The position numbers were made by a program, and so were the translations under genes. A stretch of DNA of 26,760 nt, from the NCBI GenBank assembly GCA_002311385.1, contig DCAE01000017.1, positions 184 to 26,943 on the forward strand, in the 5' to 3' direction. This stretch comes from Dehalococcoidia bacterium UBA1141 (GTDB lineage Bacteria; Chloroflexota; Dehalococcoidia; Lucifugimonadales; UBA3495). The notes beneath the pieces were generated by a model, which saw nothing but the letters and a program-made list of their open reading frames with translations, did no database searches and was not told where the DNA came from. Below, piece after piece: positions 1 to 7,562 of this stretch. The stretch's first letter is position 1; the number at the start of each line of letters is the position of its first letter.

Positions 1-765
1 TTCAAGAAATGGCTGTCCAATTTCCAAGATTGCATGGCCCCTGGCGAGGCCAACGAGGACTACACAGAATTCGTCCAAAACAAGATTCGCGAACGGGTTA
101 TCGACCCGGTGGTTGCCGAGATGCTGGTCCCCAAAGACCACACATTCGGCGCCAAACGCGTACCTTGTGAGACCGGGTATTACGAGGCCTATAACCGGGA
201 CAACGTCTTGCTCGTTGACGTTCGCAAAGCCCCCATTGAATGTATCACCGAAACTGGCGTAAAGACCGCTGATGCCGAGTACGATTTTGACGTAATCATA
301 TACGCCACGGGTTACGACGCTGTCACCGGCGCATTGCTCAATATCGATATCCACGGCAATGGCGGGCAGACTTTGAAGCAGAAGTTTGTGGATGGCCCTC
401 GCACCTATATGGGCATCCAGAGCGTTGGTTTTCCGAACCTGTTCACCATCAACGCAGCCTCCGTGGGTAACTTCGTGAGAGCCGCGGAGCCGCTGGTGGA
501 ATGGACGACCGAGTGCATCCGCTATATCCGCGACAATGAGTTTACCCGCATATCGCCGACATTGGAGGCGGAGGATGCATGGGTCAAGCACGTTAACGAA
601 GACGGCGAAAAGACTCTCCGTACGAAGACCGATAATTGGTTCATAGGCGCGAACATTCCGGGGAAGGCGAGAGCTTTGCTCACGGCTCCGGATAGTGCCC
701 CGGCCATGCGTGCAAAACGTGCGGCTGTAGCTGCCAACGGCTATGAAGGATTCGTTCTGGAATAG
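1..765 (+). CDS. Flavin-containing (Baeyer-Villiger-type) monooxygenase, C-terminal part
   Basis: The frame is open from base 1, so the gene starts outside the window; 254 residues remain. Seen: the stretch LVPKDHTFGAKRVPCETGYY, the sequence YNRDNVLLVDVRKAPI, the motif ATGYDAVTGALLNIDI and GPRTYMGIQSVGFPNLFTIN. These match, in order, the C-terminal half of cyclohexanone-monooxygenase-like BVMOs, which use FAD and NADPH to insert oxygen next to a ketone or to oxidise related substrates in the cytoplasm. The N-terminal FAD and NADP Rossmann motifs and the BVMO fingerprint must lie upstream and cannot be checked. After FTIN many family members have a GPGSPS-like segment; here it is AASVGNF, so the substrate may differ. 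It ends with TAG and faces the leftward GNAT gene. Family assignment is secure, substrate unknown. Confidence 0.88.
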   Translation, partial: FKKWLSNFQDCMAPGEANEDYTEFVQNKIRERVIDPVVAEMLVPKDHTFGAKRVPCETGYYEAYNRDNVLLVDVRKAPIECITETGVKTADAEYDFDVIIYATGYDAVTGALLNIDIHGNGGQTLKQKFVDGPRTYMGIQSVGFPNLFTINAASVGNFVRAAEPLVEWTTECIRYIRDNEFTRISPTLEAEDAWVKHVNEDGEKTLRTKTDNWFIGANIPGKARALLTAPDSAPAMRAKRAAVAANGYEGFVLE

Positions 766-822
766 CGTTTACCAACTAAACATACAGCCTAAACATGCAG
801 CGAATGATATTCTGAAAATCTG

Positions 823-861
823 CGTCTGCGCTAACGACCGTCAAGGTCGGAGGTGCAGACG
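823..861. terminator. Possible hairpin between convergent genes
   Basis: A 7-bp outer stem (CGTCTGC/GCAGACG) encloses an inner 5-bp stem (CGACC/GGTCG) with symmetric 5-nt internal loops and a 5-nt apical loop. It lies between the convergent monooxygenase (ends 765) and GNAT gene (ends 896), where a shared terminator would be expected. There is no T-run on either side, so it is not a canonical intrinsic terminator. Confidence 0.3.
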
Positions 862-895
862 TGGAGCAAACCAGAGGGCCCACCTGCCAGCCTAG

Positions 896-1753
896 CTACA
901 TGAGAATCGACGGCAGCCAAGCGCCTTGGGGTTCGTTGTAGAGACCAATTGTCATCAAGGTCATGTTCTGGACGATGCGCAGGTCATGGTTCAGACACCA
1001 GCGTAGCAAATCGGTGTTTCGTGCTGGCACAATCAGGCCGGGACCCGAGTATTCCTTGGATCCGGCAATCAGCGCCTTAACATCGTCATTACCTTCACCA
1101 ACAGAATGGCCGAAGAACCCAATGCCGGTTGTGTAGCCGGTGATGCGATCCCCGCTCTCCACCACAAGGCCCGTCCCCTGCTGGACTGAATCGCCAACTT
1201 CCCCACTTCTGTCATGACCGTGAATCCGGAAGCAGAGGCGATTGCATCGATCCAAGTCTGCGGAGGTGATGGCCCTCACCGTACGGCCCGGAACTTGCTC
1301 CCGTACCTGCGGCCCTTGGACCACGGAGCAGATACCCCTCACGTCGAAATTCATGCTCGCATACAATGCCAAAGACCGGCTGTGGTAGGTGGATTGCAGC
1401 AGGCGTACTCCGGGATAGCCCCGCTCCTCGGCACGGTCCAGCATGTGCTGCATCAAACGGGGGCCAACTCCGCTGTTTTGCTGAGTTGGGGAAACAGTTA
1501 CATGTCCCAAGCCCGCTACGGAGCAGCGCTCGTCCAGGAAATTGCTGCCCACCACAATCCCATCATCCTCAGCCACAACACTGTAAAAGCCAGGGTGAGA
1601 CAGCAGCATCGAAGCTACTCCTATGCCAACCTCGGGGGCAGGAAAGTCCGATGGGAAATTGTGCTGGCTGGAGATGGCGGAAAAAGCATCGAAGATAATC
1701 TGTCCGCACGTTTCTGCGTCGGCCGGTGTGCCAGGGCGCAGTTTGATGGTCAT
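896..1753 (-). CDS. GNAT family N-acetyltransferase
   Basis: About 285 residues. The N-terminal half is a GNAT fold: the start MTIKLRPGTPAD is typical, followed by HVTVSPTQQNSGVGPRLMQH with the acetyl-CoA pyrophosphate-binding pattern QNSGVG, then a helix and LALYASMNFDVRGI, the usual end of the domain. The C-terminal half (from about residue 145) looks like a second, degenerate GNAT-like domain, as in tandem GNAT proteins. It would transfer an acetyl group from acetyl-CoA to an amine; the acceptor cannot be told. An in-frame ATG four codons upstream (1765) is possible, but 1753 has a GGGGTG stretch just before it. It lies 76 bases downstream of the ABM gene on the same strand and may be co-transcribed. 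Confidence 0.82.
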   Translation of the reverse strand: MTIKLRPGTPADAETCGQIIFDAFSAISSQHNFPSDFPAPEVGIGVASMLLSHPGFYSVVAEDDGIVVGSNFLDERCSVAGLGHVTVSPTQQNSGVGPRLMQHMLDRAEERGYPGVRLLQSTYHSRSLALYASMNFDVRGICSVVQGPQVREQVPGRTVRAITSADLDRCNRLCFRIHGHDRSGEVGDSVQQGTGLVVESGDRITGYTTGIGFFGHSVGEGNDDVKALIAGSKEYSGPGLIVPARNTDLLRWCLNHDLRIVQNMTLMTIGLYNEPQGAWLPSILM

Positions 1754-1841
1754 GTCACACCCCATTCAGTAAACTTAAACTTAAGCGTCTCCAGCCAGAA
1801 AACGGTGCCAGAAACTGGTAAAAGTACATACGCTTTAGGTC

Positions 1842-2162
1842 CTAATGGCTCCAAGAACCATCACCCGCAGGATAGACCGGCGTAGTTTCGACTCGTTGAG
1901 GGTCGCCATCGAACCAGTCCTGAACTGTGGAGCGCCATTTGGTGTAGTGGGGGGCTTCCCGGTGAGCGACCTCCCAAGATTCCTTGTCCCTATATACTTC
2001 GTACAGGTAGACCTTGTTGGTGTCGCTGTTGTCCTGTAGGACATCAAATCTGAGGCAGCCCGGTTCGTTATTGTTGGAACCCTCGGCATCGCCAAGGGTA
2101 GCTGCCATGAACTCTTCCGCATGACCGGGTTTGATTTTGATGGTTACAAATAGCGCAAACAT
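1842..2162 (-). CDS. Antibiotic biosynthesis monooxygenase (ABM) domain protein
   Basis: 106 residues, the usual size of a single ABM domain. Seen: MFALFVTIKIKPGHAEEF at the start, NEPGCLRFDVLQD in the middle, VYLYEVYRDKESWEVAHREA and then HYTKW. This is the standard order of the dimeric alpha/beta-barrel ABM/YgiN family, cofactor-independent oxygenases or small-molecule-binding proteins that often act on quinols or catabolic intermediates. A GAGGAG ribosome binding site lies 5 bases before the ATG. It is the first gene of a short leftward pair with the GNAT gene and is divergent from the selenoprotein candidate at 2372. Substrate unknown. Confidence 0.87.
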   Translation of the reverse strand: MFALFVTIKIKPGHAEEFMAATLGDAEGSNNNEPGCLRFDVLQDNSDTNKVYLYEVYRDKESWEVAHREAPHYTKWRSTVQDWFDGDPQRVETTPVYPAGDGSWSH

Positions 2163-2371
2163 TTTTCTCCTCTTCTCTCTTTGTTGTAGTCGGGCGGTGA
2201 AATAATTGGATATTTAAGTTCGCTTAGTCAGGCCATTTCCTGCCTTCGAACCGCATTGCCCTAAGCCAGCGACATTATATCCGCGCCAGGAATTACGCAC
2301 AAGCCAGCTTTGGGTGGCATCCGAAGGAATGGCGTTGTAGAATTGCTTAGTTCATCTTTTGGAGGCTGTTT

Positions 2372-2599
2372 ATGGCTGGTGTCACCGCTGATATCCCAAT
2401 CGTATATACACTGACAGTTTGAAACGCGTCCGACGCATTGCGTAGCTCCTGGGGTCGCCAGGGCATTGCTTATGAAGAACGGAAGGTGGACCAGAGCCAG
2501 GACGTCCTGGATGAAGCTCTGGACTACGCCGACACTGTGCCAATAATCGTCTACCCGGACGGTCGGGTCGAGATTGGATTTGAAGGGCACACTGGTTGA
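2372..2599 (+). CDS. Glutaredoxin-like selenoprotein candidate (TGA read as Sec at codon 17)
   Basis: The frame from ATG 2372 has a perfect GGAGG ribosome binding site 6 bases upstream. It is interrupted by TGA at 2420-2422 and then continues to TGA 2597-2599, giving 75 residues if the first TGA is selenocysteine (U). Seen: strand IPIVYTLTV, then U17-N-A-S20 where glutaredoxins have CxxC, then DALRSSWGRQGIAYEERKVD, and TVP57 (cis-proline) before a final strand IIVYPDGRVEIGF. This is a complete thioredoxin-fold mini-glutaredoxin with U in place of the nucleophilic cysteine and Ser in place of the resolving one. No cysteine is present. A SECIS-like hairpin follows (2445-2464). Small UXX-type glutaredoxin-like selenoproteins are a known class; membership is inference. 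The alternative is a nonsense-mutated pseudogene, which fits poorly with the intact signals on both sides. Confidence 0.8.
2445..2464 (+). promoter_or_regulatory. SECIS-like hairpin of the glutaredoxin-like gene
   Basis: Stem GC-(T bulge)-CCTGG / CCAGG-GC with loop GGTCG. The loop starts 30 nt after the TGA, inside the 16-37 nt range reported for bacterial SECIS elements. A bulged U on the 5' side and a loop starting GGUC are also features of the E. coli fdhF SECIS bound by SelB. Seen directly; SelB binding is inference. Confidence 0.65.
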
Positions 2600-2609
2600 G
2601 AGATTGGAT

Positions 2610-2628
2610 GACGGTCCGTCGGACCGTC
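2610..2628. terminator. 19-base perfect palindrome after the glutaredoxin-like gene
   Basis: A 9-base arm (GACGGTCCG) is followed by one T and its exact complement, 10 bases after the stop codon at 2599 and 73 bases before the thioredoxin-like gene. As RNA it would fold with at least a 7-bp stem. No T-run follows, so it may act as an attenuator, processing site or protein-binding site rather than a strong intrinsic terminator. Confidence 0.4.
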
Positions 2629-2701
2629 ACAATTGAATAACCGCAGCCCCGAATAAGGCTCAAACTTAGTCTGATGACAACACGGCGGAAGGAGCAAGGA
2701 A

Positions 2702-3286
2702 ATGGCACGAGAAACGAGCGTAGTAACTCCCCAGAAATTCTCGGAAGGATTTAGCTACCCGGACTATATGGATCAGATTAAAGTGAACAAGGACAGGTTC
2801 AACGGCTTCTACAACGACTATCCATTGAAGCCCGAAGACGCAGCTTTCTTCAAGGAATTGGTCGAGCGCCCCAATGGCCCAGCAAAGATGTTGGTATTGG
2901 GTGAAGATTGGTGCGGTGATGTGGTGAGAGGTATGCCGGTTTTGGCGCGAATCGCCGAGGCTGGCGGCATGGAGATGAGGATTTTCCCTAGGGACCAACA
3001 CCACGACATAATGAACGAATACCTCAAGAACGGCCAGTGGATGTCAATTCCCGTCGCCGTGTTCTACACCAAAGACCATCAGTACATCTGCCATTGGATC
3101 GAGCGTCCCGTCGTCGCCGAAGAAGAGATGGGAAAAATGGAAGAGTCTATCCGGGGGGAGAAACCCGATATCACTGATCAAGAATTCAGCCGCGAACGCC
3201 GGACTCGTACCGCCGCAAGGGCTGGGGACTGGATTGCGGCAACGGTGGCTGAGTTGAAAGAACTCTTGGCCAGCAGCATCAGCTGA
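2702..3286 (+). CDS. Thioredoxin-family protein with a WCGDV active site
   Basis: 194 residues, with the pattern KMLVLGEDWCGDVVRGMPVL around residues 63-80 and the cis-proline region MSIPVAVFY (P117) after it. This is the thioredoxin fold of the family whose active site is usually WCxDC. Here only the first cysteine (C71) is kept; the second position is V74, so a classic intramolecular dithiol is not possible. A second cysteine occurs at YIC in the next strand. The N-terminal 60 residues are an extension before the fold. The start has an AGGAG ribosome binding site nearby. It follows the seleno-glutaredoxin candidate by 102 bases on the same strand, suggesting a redox or thiol-repair module. 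Cytoplasmic; no signal peptide seen. Partner unknown. Confidence 0.82.
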   Translation: MARETSVVTPQKFSEGFSYPDYMDQIKVNKDRFNGFYNDYPLKPEDAAFFKELVERPNGPAKMLVLGEDWCGDVVRGMPVLARIAEAGGMEMRIFPRDQHHDIMNEYLKNGQWMSIPVAVFYTKDHQYICHWIERPVVAEEEMGKMEESIRGEKPDITDQEFSRERRTRTAARAGDWIAATVAELKELLASSIS

Positions 3287-3343
3287 CACAGCGCCTTCGC
3301 GAAATAAGCCCCAGTCCAATCTTGGTAGCAGTGCCTGCGCTGT

Positions 3344-4663
3344 CTAAGATGCGGCCTGGGGCTGCTTGGTGGGCGTGGGCGGTTTTGGCTTCTTGCAAAG
3401 CAAAAACAACCCTGCGCCGATGAAATTCAGAATCGCCAAGGTGATGAACGCCCCTTCGTAGGAACCCTGAACGTCCCTCATGTATCCAGCCAGAGGAGAG
3501 GAGATCAACAGTAGGATGTTCATCGGAACCGTAGAGATTCCAAGAATCTTGCCGAAAGATGCACGGCCAAAATACTCACCCCTAATCGCCGTGGTCAATG
3601 GATTTCGCCCGCCAAAGCCGACTCCAAATATTATGGCGAATAGGTACAGGTCAAACAGGCTAGTGGCGGTAGCCAGGATTATGACGGCGCTTGCTTGTAT
3701 AGCTGTGAATATGAACAGGGCCACATTCTTGGGTATACGGTCACCCAAGAATCCCCCAAGCATCTGGAATACCATGGCAACGGCGGTATAGACGCTGAAT
3801 ATCCAAGCCGCCTGCTGGACACTGAAACCCAAGTCTTCCACCATCAACAGGCCCAAGTGGGCGAAGATTCCCAGCACCACCATGGAACCGAACCCGTGTC
3901 CAAAAGATATGAACCAGAAAGCCGGCGTTTTCAAGGCTTGGGATGTCGTAAATTCTATCTCGACCGTTTCCCTGCCGGTCCGGTTGCTTCCAACTTGGGC
4001 AGTCGACCTCCGGGCAACGCCAGGACGGTCGCCATCCGGAAGCAGGCCGTAATCCTGAGGTTTGTTTCTTATAAACTTGGGTAAGATTACTGCCGAGGCT
4101 AATATCACCCCGCCTAGAATACCAGCCGTCAACCGCCAACCAAGACGGTCCTGGTCCGGATCCACGGCCCAGGCAATCGCCGGAACCAGCACCAACGCTC
4201 CAAGACCCATGCCGGTCATGGTTATGGCCATTGCCGTGCTCCGGCGCCGGGAGAACCAGTTGTTCATCAACGTCATCATGGGCAGCCACCCGCCTTGGCC
4301 GTTGCCCAAGGACATGATGAAGAAAGCCAGATAGAACATCCACAGGTTTTGCACCTGACTGAAAAGAAAGAAGCCTGCCGCCAGAATCAGCAAACCGGTG
4401 AGAACCATGATTCTAGCCCCGAACTTGTCGGTGAGATAACCCGCTACCGGGCCCGAGATGCTGCCTTCCACGCGGGTTAGGCTGAGGGCAAATCCAAGTT
4501 GAACGCGGCTCCAGCCGAAATGGGCTTCCATGACAACCGCCCACACGGTCATGGCATGGAAAATCGGCACGGAAGTGATAATCATGATGAAGCCAGCAAT
4601 TATTGCCAGCCACCATCCGTAATAGACACTCCGTACTTGGGCGATGGAATTAGTCAAACTCAA
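3344..4663 (-). CDS. MFS transporter (oxalate/formate or monocarboxylate type)
   Basis: 439 residues with about twelve hydrophobic membrane segments. The N-terminus YYGWWLAIIAGFIMIITSVP and the first loop (AVVMEAHFGWSRVQLGFALS) are typical of the MCT/oxalate-formate antiporter branch of the major facilitator superfamily. TDKFGARIM after the second segment is the characteristic MFS loop motif, and FLGDRIPKNVA repeats it in the second half. A central polar loop around residues 205-235 separates the two six-helix halves. It would move an organic anion across the inner membrane. It converges with the thioredoxin-like gene and is divergent from the LLM gene at 4979. Substrate not predictable from sequence. 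Confidence 0.85.
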   Translation of the reverse strand: MSLTNSIAQVRSVYYGWWLAIIAGFIMIITSVPIFHAMTVWAVVMEAHFGWSRVQLGFALSLTRVEGSISGPVAGYLTDKFGARIMVLTGLLILAAGFFLFSQVQNLWMFYLAFFIMSLGNGQGGWLPMMTLMNNWFSRRRSTAMAITMTGMGLGALVLVPAIAWAVDPDQDRLGWRLTAGILGGVILASAVILPKFIRNKPQDYGLLPDGDRPGVARRSTAQVGSNRTGRETVEIEFTTSQALKTPAFWFISFGHGFGSMVVLGIFAHLGLLMVEDLGFSVQQAAWIFSVYTAVAMVFQMLGGFLGDRIPKNVALFIFTAIQASAVIILATATSLFDLYLFAIIFGVGFGGRNPLTTAIRGEYFGRASFGKILGISTVPMNILLLISSPLAGYMRDVQGSYEGAFITLAILNFIGAGLFLLCKKPKPPTPTKQPQAAS

Positions 4664-4874
4664 ACTCTGTAACTAAGCGCAAATCTCGAGTCCCAGAATA
4701 AATTGAACCGAGGGCTGATTCAAGTTGATGTGATGAACACATAATCAATAAATCGAATAGTATAGCTACAATATTATCACATAATAACTATATTATTTGA
4801 ATTAAGAATTTCAATTGGCGAATTCATATTCGCACTATCGGAAACACTATGATAACGCTACAATGTCCCCAACC

Positions 4875-4903
4875 TCGACCAGAACGGGCATTTGAGCTAA
4901 ACT
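4875..4903 (+). promoter_or_regulatory. Weak putative sigma-70 promoter for the LLM gene
   Basis: TCGACC (4875-4880) and TAAACT (4898-4903) match the -35 and -10 consensus at four of six positions each, with a 17-base spacer. The gene starts 76 bases downstream of the -10. Matches of this quality arise often by chance; the adjoining inverted repeat raises interest slightly. Confidence 0.25.
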
Positions 4904-4926
4904 GAATTCCCGTTTTATGGGAATTC
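4904..4926. promoter_or_regulatory. Perfect 8-bp inverted repeat, operator-like
   Basis: GAATTCCC, 7 bases, GGGAATTC. The repeat lies directly after the putative -10 and 53 bases before the LLM start codon, the place where a repressor dimer would block transcription. No regulator gene is adjacent. Function is inference. Confidence 0.4.
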
Positions 4927-4978
4927 CAAGGACGCGCCGCCCCATACGAAACAATATTCAACCTATAGTGGAGGAGCT

Positions 4979-6064
4979 ATGGATTACGGACTGTTTATGA
5001 TGCCGTCGCACCCACCGGAACGCGGTATCTTCGAAGCTCACCAGTGGGATTTGGACTGCTTGGTTCAGGCTGACGAGTTGGGCTACAGCGAGGCTTGGAT
5101 TGGTGAGCACTTTACCTCGCCCTGGGAACCCATTCCTTCTCCGGACATCATGATTGCCCAGGCTCTGATGCGGACTAAAAACATTCGGCTGGGAGCGGGC
5201 GCCCACCTATTGCCCTTCCACCATCCCGCCGAGTTGGCCCACCGCGTCGCCTACATGGACCATCTGTCCCAAGGTCGGCTCATGTTTGGCGTGGGCGCCA
5301 GCGGCTTGCCCACCGATTGGGCCATGTTCGACGTTGATGGAGCGAACGGTCAACACCGTGAGATGACCGAAGAATCTTTGGAAATCATCTTGAAAATGTG
5401 GGAGGACAAAGGACCTTTCGAGTATAAAGGCAAATATTGGAATGTGGAAAAACCGGAGCCGATGTTCGGCACCCTGAAGTTTTTCCTGAAACCGTACCAG
5501 CAACCCCACCCGCCCATAGGCATCGCCTCCTTGAGCTATAAATCCCCCAGCTTAATCATGGCTGGTGAGCGGGGATTCATCCCCTTGACGCTGGCCTTCA
5601 ACCCTGACTATGTGAGGAGCCATTGGGAAGCAGTTGAGGAAGGGGCTAAAAAATCCGGGAAAACACCTTCCCGCAAGGATTGGCGGATATGCCGCGATGT
5701 GTACGTGGCAGACACTGACGAAGAGGCGAGGGAAGCAGCCCTAAACGGCATGACCGGCAGGGTGTGGAGAGATTATCTCTTCCCCTTGTTCCAAGAGTTC
5801 GACCTTGTGCCCATCTTCAAGCATGACCCCGAAGTGCCCGACGAAGCCGTTGACATAGAATACCTTGCGGACCACATGTGGTTGATGGGTTCCCCCGAAA
5901 CTGTGTCAAACAAGATACGCACGCTGTACAACGAGGTTGGCGGGTTCGGCAACCTGACTACTCTGGTTTTCGACCAGTCGGAAAATCAGAAGGGCTGGGA
6001 TAAGTCGATGCGTCTCATGGCAGAAGAAGTAATCCCCAGCTTGTCCGACTTGGTTCCGGCTTAG
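4979..6064 (+). CDS. LLM class (luciferase-like) flavin-dependent oxidoreductase
   Basis: 361 residues, typical for the bacterial luciferase-like TIM-barrel family, which use FMNH2 or F420 for oxygenation or reduction. Seen: MDYGLFMMPSHPP at the start, ADELGYSEAWIGEHF (first helix and strand), IRLGAGAHLLPFHHPAELAHR and LSQGRLMFGVGASG, all hallmark LLM segments in order; later HPPIGIASLSYKSPSLIMAGERG. The length and the WIGEHF/HHPAELAHR pattern resemble FMN-dependent alkanal or limonene-type monooxygenases rather than F420 enzymes. GGAGG lies just before the ATG. It is monocistronic, with its own upstream inverted repeat and a strong terminator 37 bases after the stop. Substrate unknown. Confidence 0.88.
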   Translation: MDYGLFMMPSHPPERGIFEAHQWDLDCLVQADELGYSEAWIGEHFTSPWEPIPSPDIMIAQALMRTKNIRLGAGAHLLPFHHPAELAHRVAYMDHLSQGRLMFGVGASGLPTDWAMFDVDGANGQHREMTEESLEIILKMWEDKGPFEYKGKYWNVEKPEPMFGTLKFFLKPYQQPHPPIGIASLSYKSPSLIMAGERGFIPLTLAFNPDYVRSHWEAVEEGAKKSGKTPSRKDWRICRDVYVADTDEEAREAALNGMTGRVWRDYLFPLFQEFDLVPIFKHDPEVPDEAVDIEYLADHMWLMGSPETVSNKIRTLYNEVGGFGNLTTLVFDQSENQKGWDKSMRLMAEEVIPSLSDLVPA

Positions 6065-6100
6065 GGACTAATCTTCGACCCACACAGCAGATACAGGCAA

Positions 6101-6137
6101 AATAAGACGACCGGGCTTGATGCCTGGTCGTCTTATT
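6101..6137. terminator. Strong bidirectional intrinsic terminator
   Basis: A 12-bp perfect outer stem (AATAAGACGACC / GGTCGTCTTATT), continued through a G-T pair into GGC/GCC, closes a 5-base loop TTGAT. The plus strand continues with TGTTTTG and the minus strand with TTTTGCC, so both orientations have a U-tract. It sits between the convergent LLM gene (ends 6064) and the desaturase gene (ends 6211) and can terminate both. Confidence 0.93.
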
Positions 6138-6210
6138 TGTTTTGTCCAAGATTGACACCCATAACCGATTAGAATTGGAACCATGGACTCGGCTGGGACT
6201 CGGAACGAAA

Positions 6211-7293
6211 TTATGCCTGCTTTTTCCTCAAAGGCGCGCTCATCTTGTGCATGTAGCCCAGAATTTCCCGTTGAGACTGCATGACGCTGGTTTCGTGAAA
6301 TGGAATGCCGTGTTTGAGGCAGAACTCTTTAATGATTGGCTGAACCTTTTTCAGGTTGTTTCGGGGCATGCTGGGGAAAAGGTGGTGCTCAACTTGGTAG
6401 TTCAGACCCCCGTACACGAAGTCGGTGATGGGGTGGGCGCTCACGTCCCGGGAGGTTATCACCTGCTGCCGCAGGAATCCCATGGGGGTATCTTCTTCCA
6501 GTATCGGCATGCCTTTGTGGTTTGGGGCAAACACCGACCCCATATAAAATCCCTCCACCGCATGATGCACCGCTATGAATGCCACGGCGTGGAGCGGATC
6601 CAAGAAAACGAACAGCAAACCAAAGTAGACTGACAAATGTATTGCTACCAGAATGGGCTCGATCACCTTGTATCTGACTTCTTTACCGCTTAATACATAG
6701 TGGATACCAGCAAACAAGAAGCTGATCGAAGAAAGCATCAGGATCGGGAAAAACAAGAAAGCTTGATGGCTGGCCATGGTTTTCAAGAAGCCGGTTTTTG
6801 CCAGAGCGCGGCCGATGGTGAAAGCGAAGAAGGACACGTCAATGTCCCCGTCCTCGCCGATGCGATTGGGGTTGCGGTGGTGCCGTTGATTGTGTTTGTC
6901 GTTCCACCAACTGGGCACCAAAGCCATGAGCACGCCCACCATTAGGCTGATGCTGTCGTTTTTTGTCCTGGATGAGAATATCTGCTGGTGGCCAGCATCG
7001 TGGCCAATCAAGCCCAACTGGGTAAACACCATGCCCAGGAAAGCTGCGTTGAGCAACTGAAGCCACAAGGAATTGACCAAAACCAGGAATGCTATGCTTC
7101 CCACAACCGCCGCAACGGTGAGGGGAATTTTTATCGAGTAGTAGAGGGGTTGGCGGTCAAGGAGTCCTCGTTGCTTGACCATTCGCCGGAGCCCTGCGTA
7201 TTGCTGAGCATCCGCCCTTATTTCCTCTTCACCCACGTCATTAAATACCTGGAGACCTACGGACGTGGGGTTCACCGGGCTTTCGACTGCCAT
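6211..7293 (-). CDS. Membrane fatty acid desaturase
   Basis: 360 residues with the three histidine boxes of membrane di-iron desaturases: GHDAGH (residues 97-102), HNQRHH (134-139) and QVEHH (300-304, followed by LFPSMP). Hydrophobic segments lie at about 55-95, 113-128, 178-200 and 210-235. QxxHH as third box is typical of the acyl-lipid front-end (delta-5/6-like) and acyl-CoA desaturase group; there is no fused cytochrome b5 domain, so an external ferredoxin or similar donor is needed. It would introduce a double bond into a membrane lipid acyl chain. GAGAGG precedes the ATG. It converges with the LLM gene and is divergent from the alcohol dehydrogenase gene. Regiospecificity cannot be read from sequence. 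Confidence 0.9.
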   Translation of the reverse strand: MAVESPVNPTSVGLQVFNDVGEEEIRADAQQYAGLRRMVKQRGLLDRQPLYYSIKIPLTVAAVVGSIAFLVLVNSLWLQLLNAAFLGMVFTQLGLIGHDAGHQQIFSSRTKNDSISLMVGVLMALVPSWWNDKHNQRHHRNPNRIGEDGDIDVSFFAFTIGRALAKTGFLKTMASHQAFLFFPILMLSSISFLFAGIHYVLSGKEVRYKVIEPILVAIHLSVYFGLLFVFLDPLHAVAFIAVHHAVEGFYMGSVFAPNHKGMPILEEDTPMGFLRQQVITSRDVSAHPITDFVYGGLNYQVEHHLFPSMPRNNLKKVQPIIKEFCLKHGIPFHETSVMQSQREILGYMHKMSAPLRKKQA

Positions 7294-7562
7294 GGACCCT
7301 CTCGTAAAATTTCTAAAAGGAGATGATGAGCATGGAGGACCAACTGCGAATCAGTCATCACCCTGACTCAATCTGAACACAGGATACCATAACTTGTCCT
7401 GAGCTTGGTGATTCTGAATTCGAATTACACGAGATTTAATCAGAGCGAATGACGCCTGGTGCGTTGGAATATCGCTCCAAAAAATGTGTTGTGTTAAAAT
7501 TATGGCCCGGTCCAGCTTTGAACAAATCGCTAGGATAAATCGCCCGTCGGGAGAGATGAATC

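Larger units (their letters stand above)
4664..4978. other. Divergent intergenic region, AT-rich
   Basis: 315 bases between the leftward MFS gene and the rightward LLM gene. The left two thirds (about 4735-4855) is strongly AT-rich compared with its surroundings. No ORF resembling a protein and no RNA gene was seen. It holds the putative promoter and the inverted repeat listed separately and should carry the promoters of both flanking genes. Confidence 0.7.

Noticed and set aside
1214..1885. A 223-residue ORF on the plus strand
   Set aside because: It lies antisense to the well-supported GNAT gene and has no family similarity or ribosome binding site.
3284..3304. TGA of the thioredoxin-like gene as another Sec codon
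   Set aside because: The frame runs only six codons further to TAA, past the end of the fold, and no catalytic site is expected there.
3288..3343. A possible 7-bp inverted repeat (ACAGCGC/GCGCTGT) as terminator between convergent genes
   Set aside because: The arms are 42 bases apart and no T-run follows, so chance is as likely.
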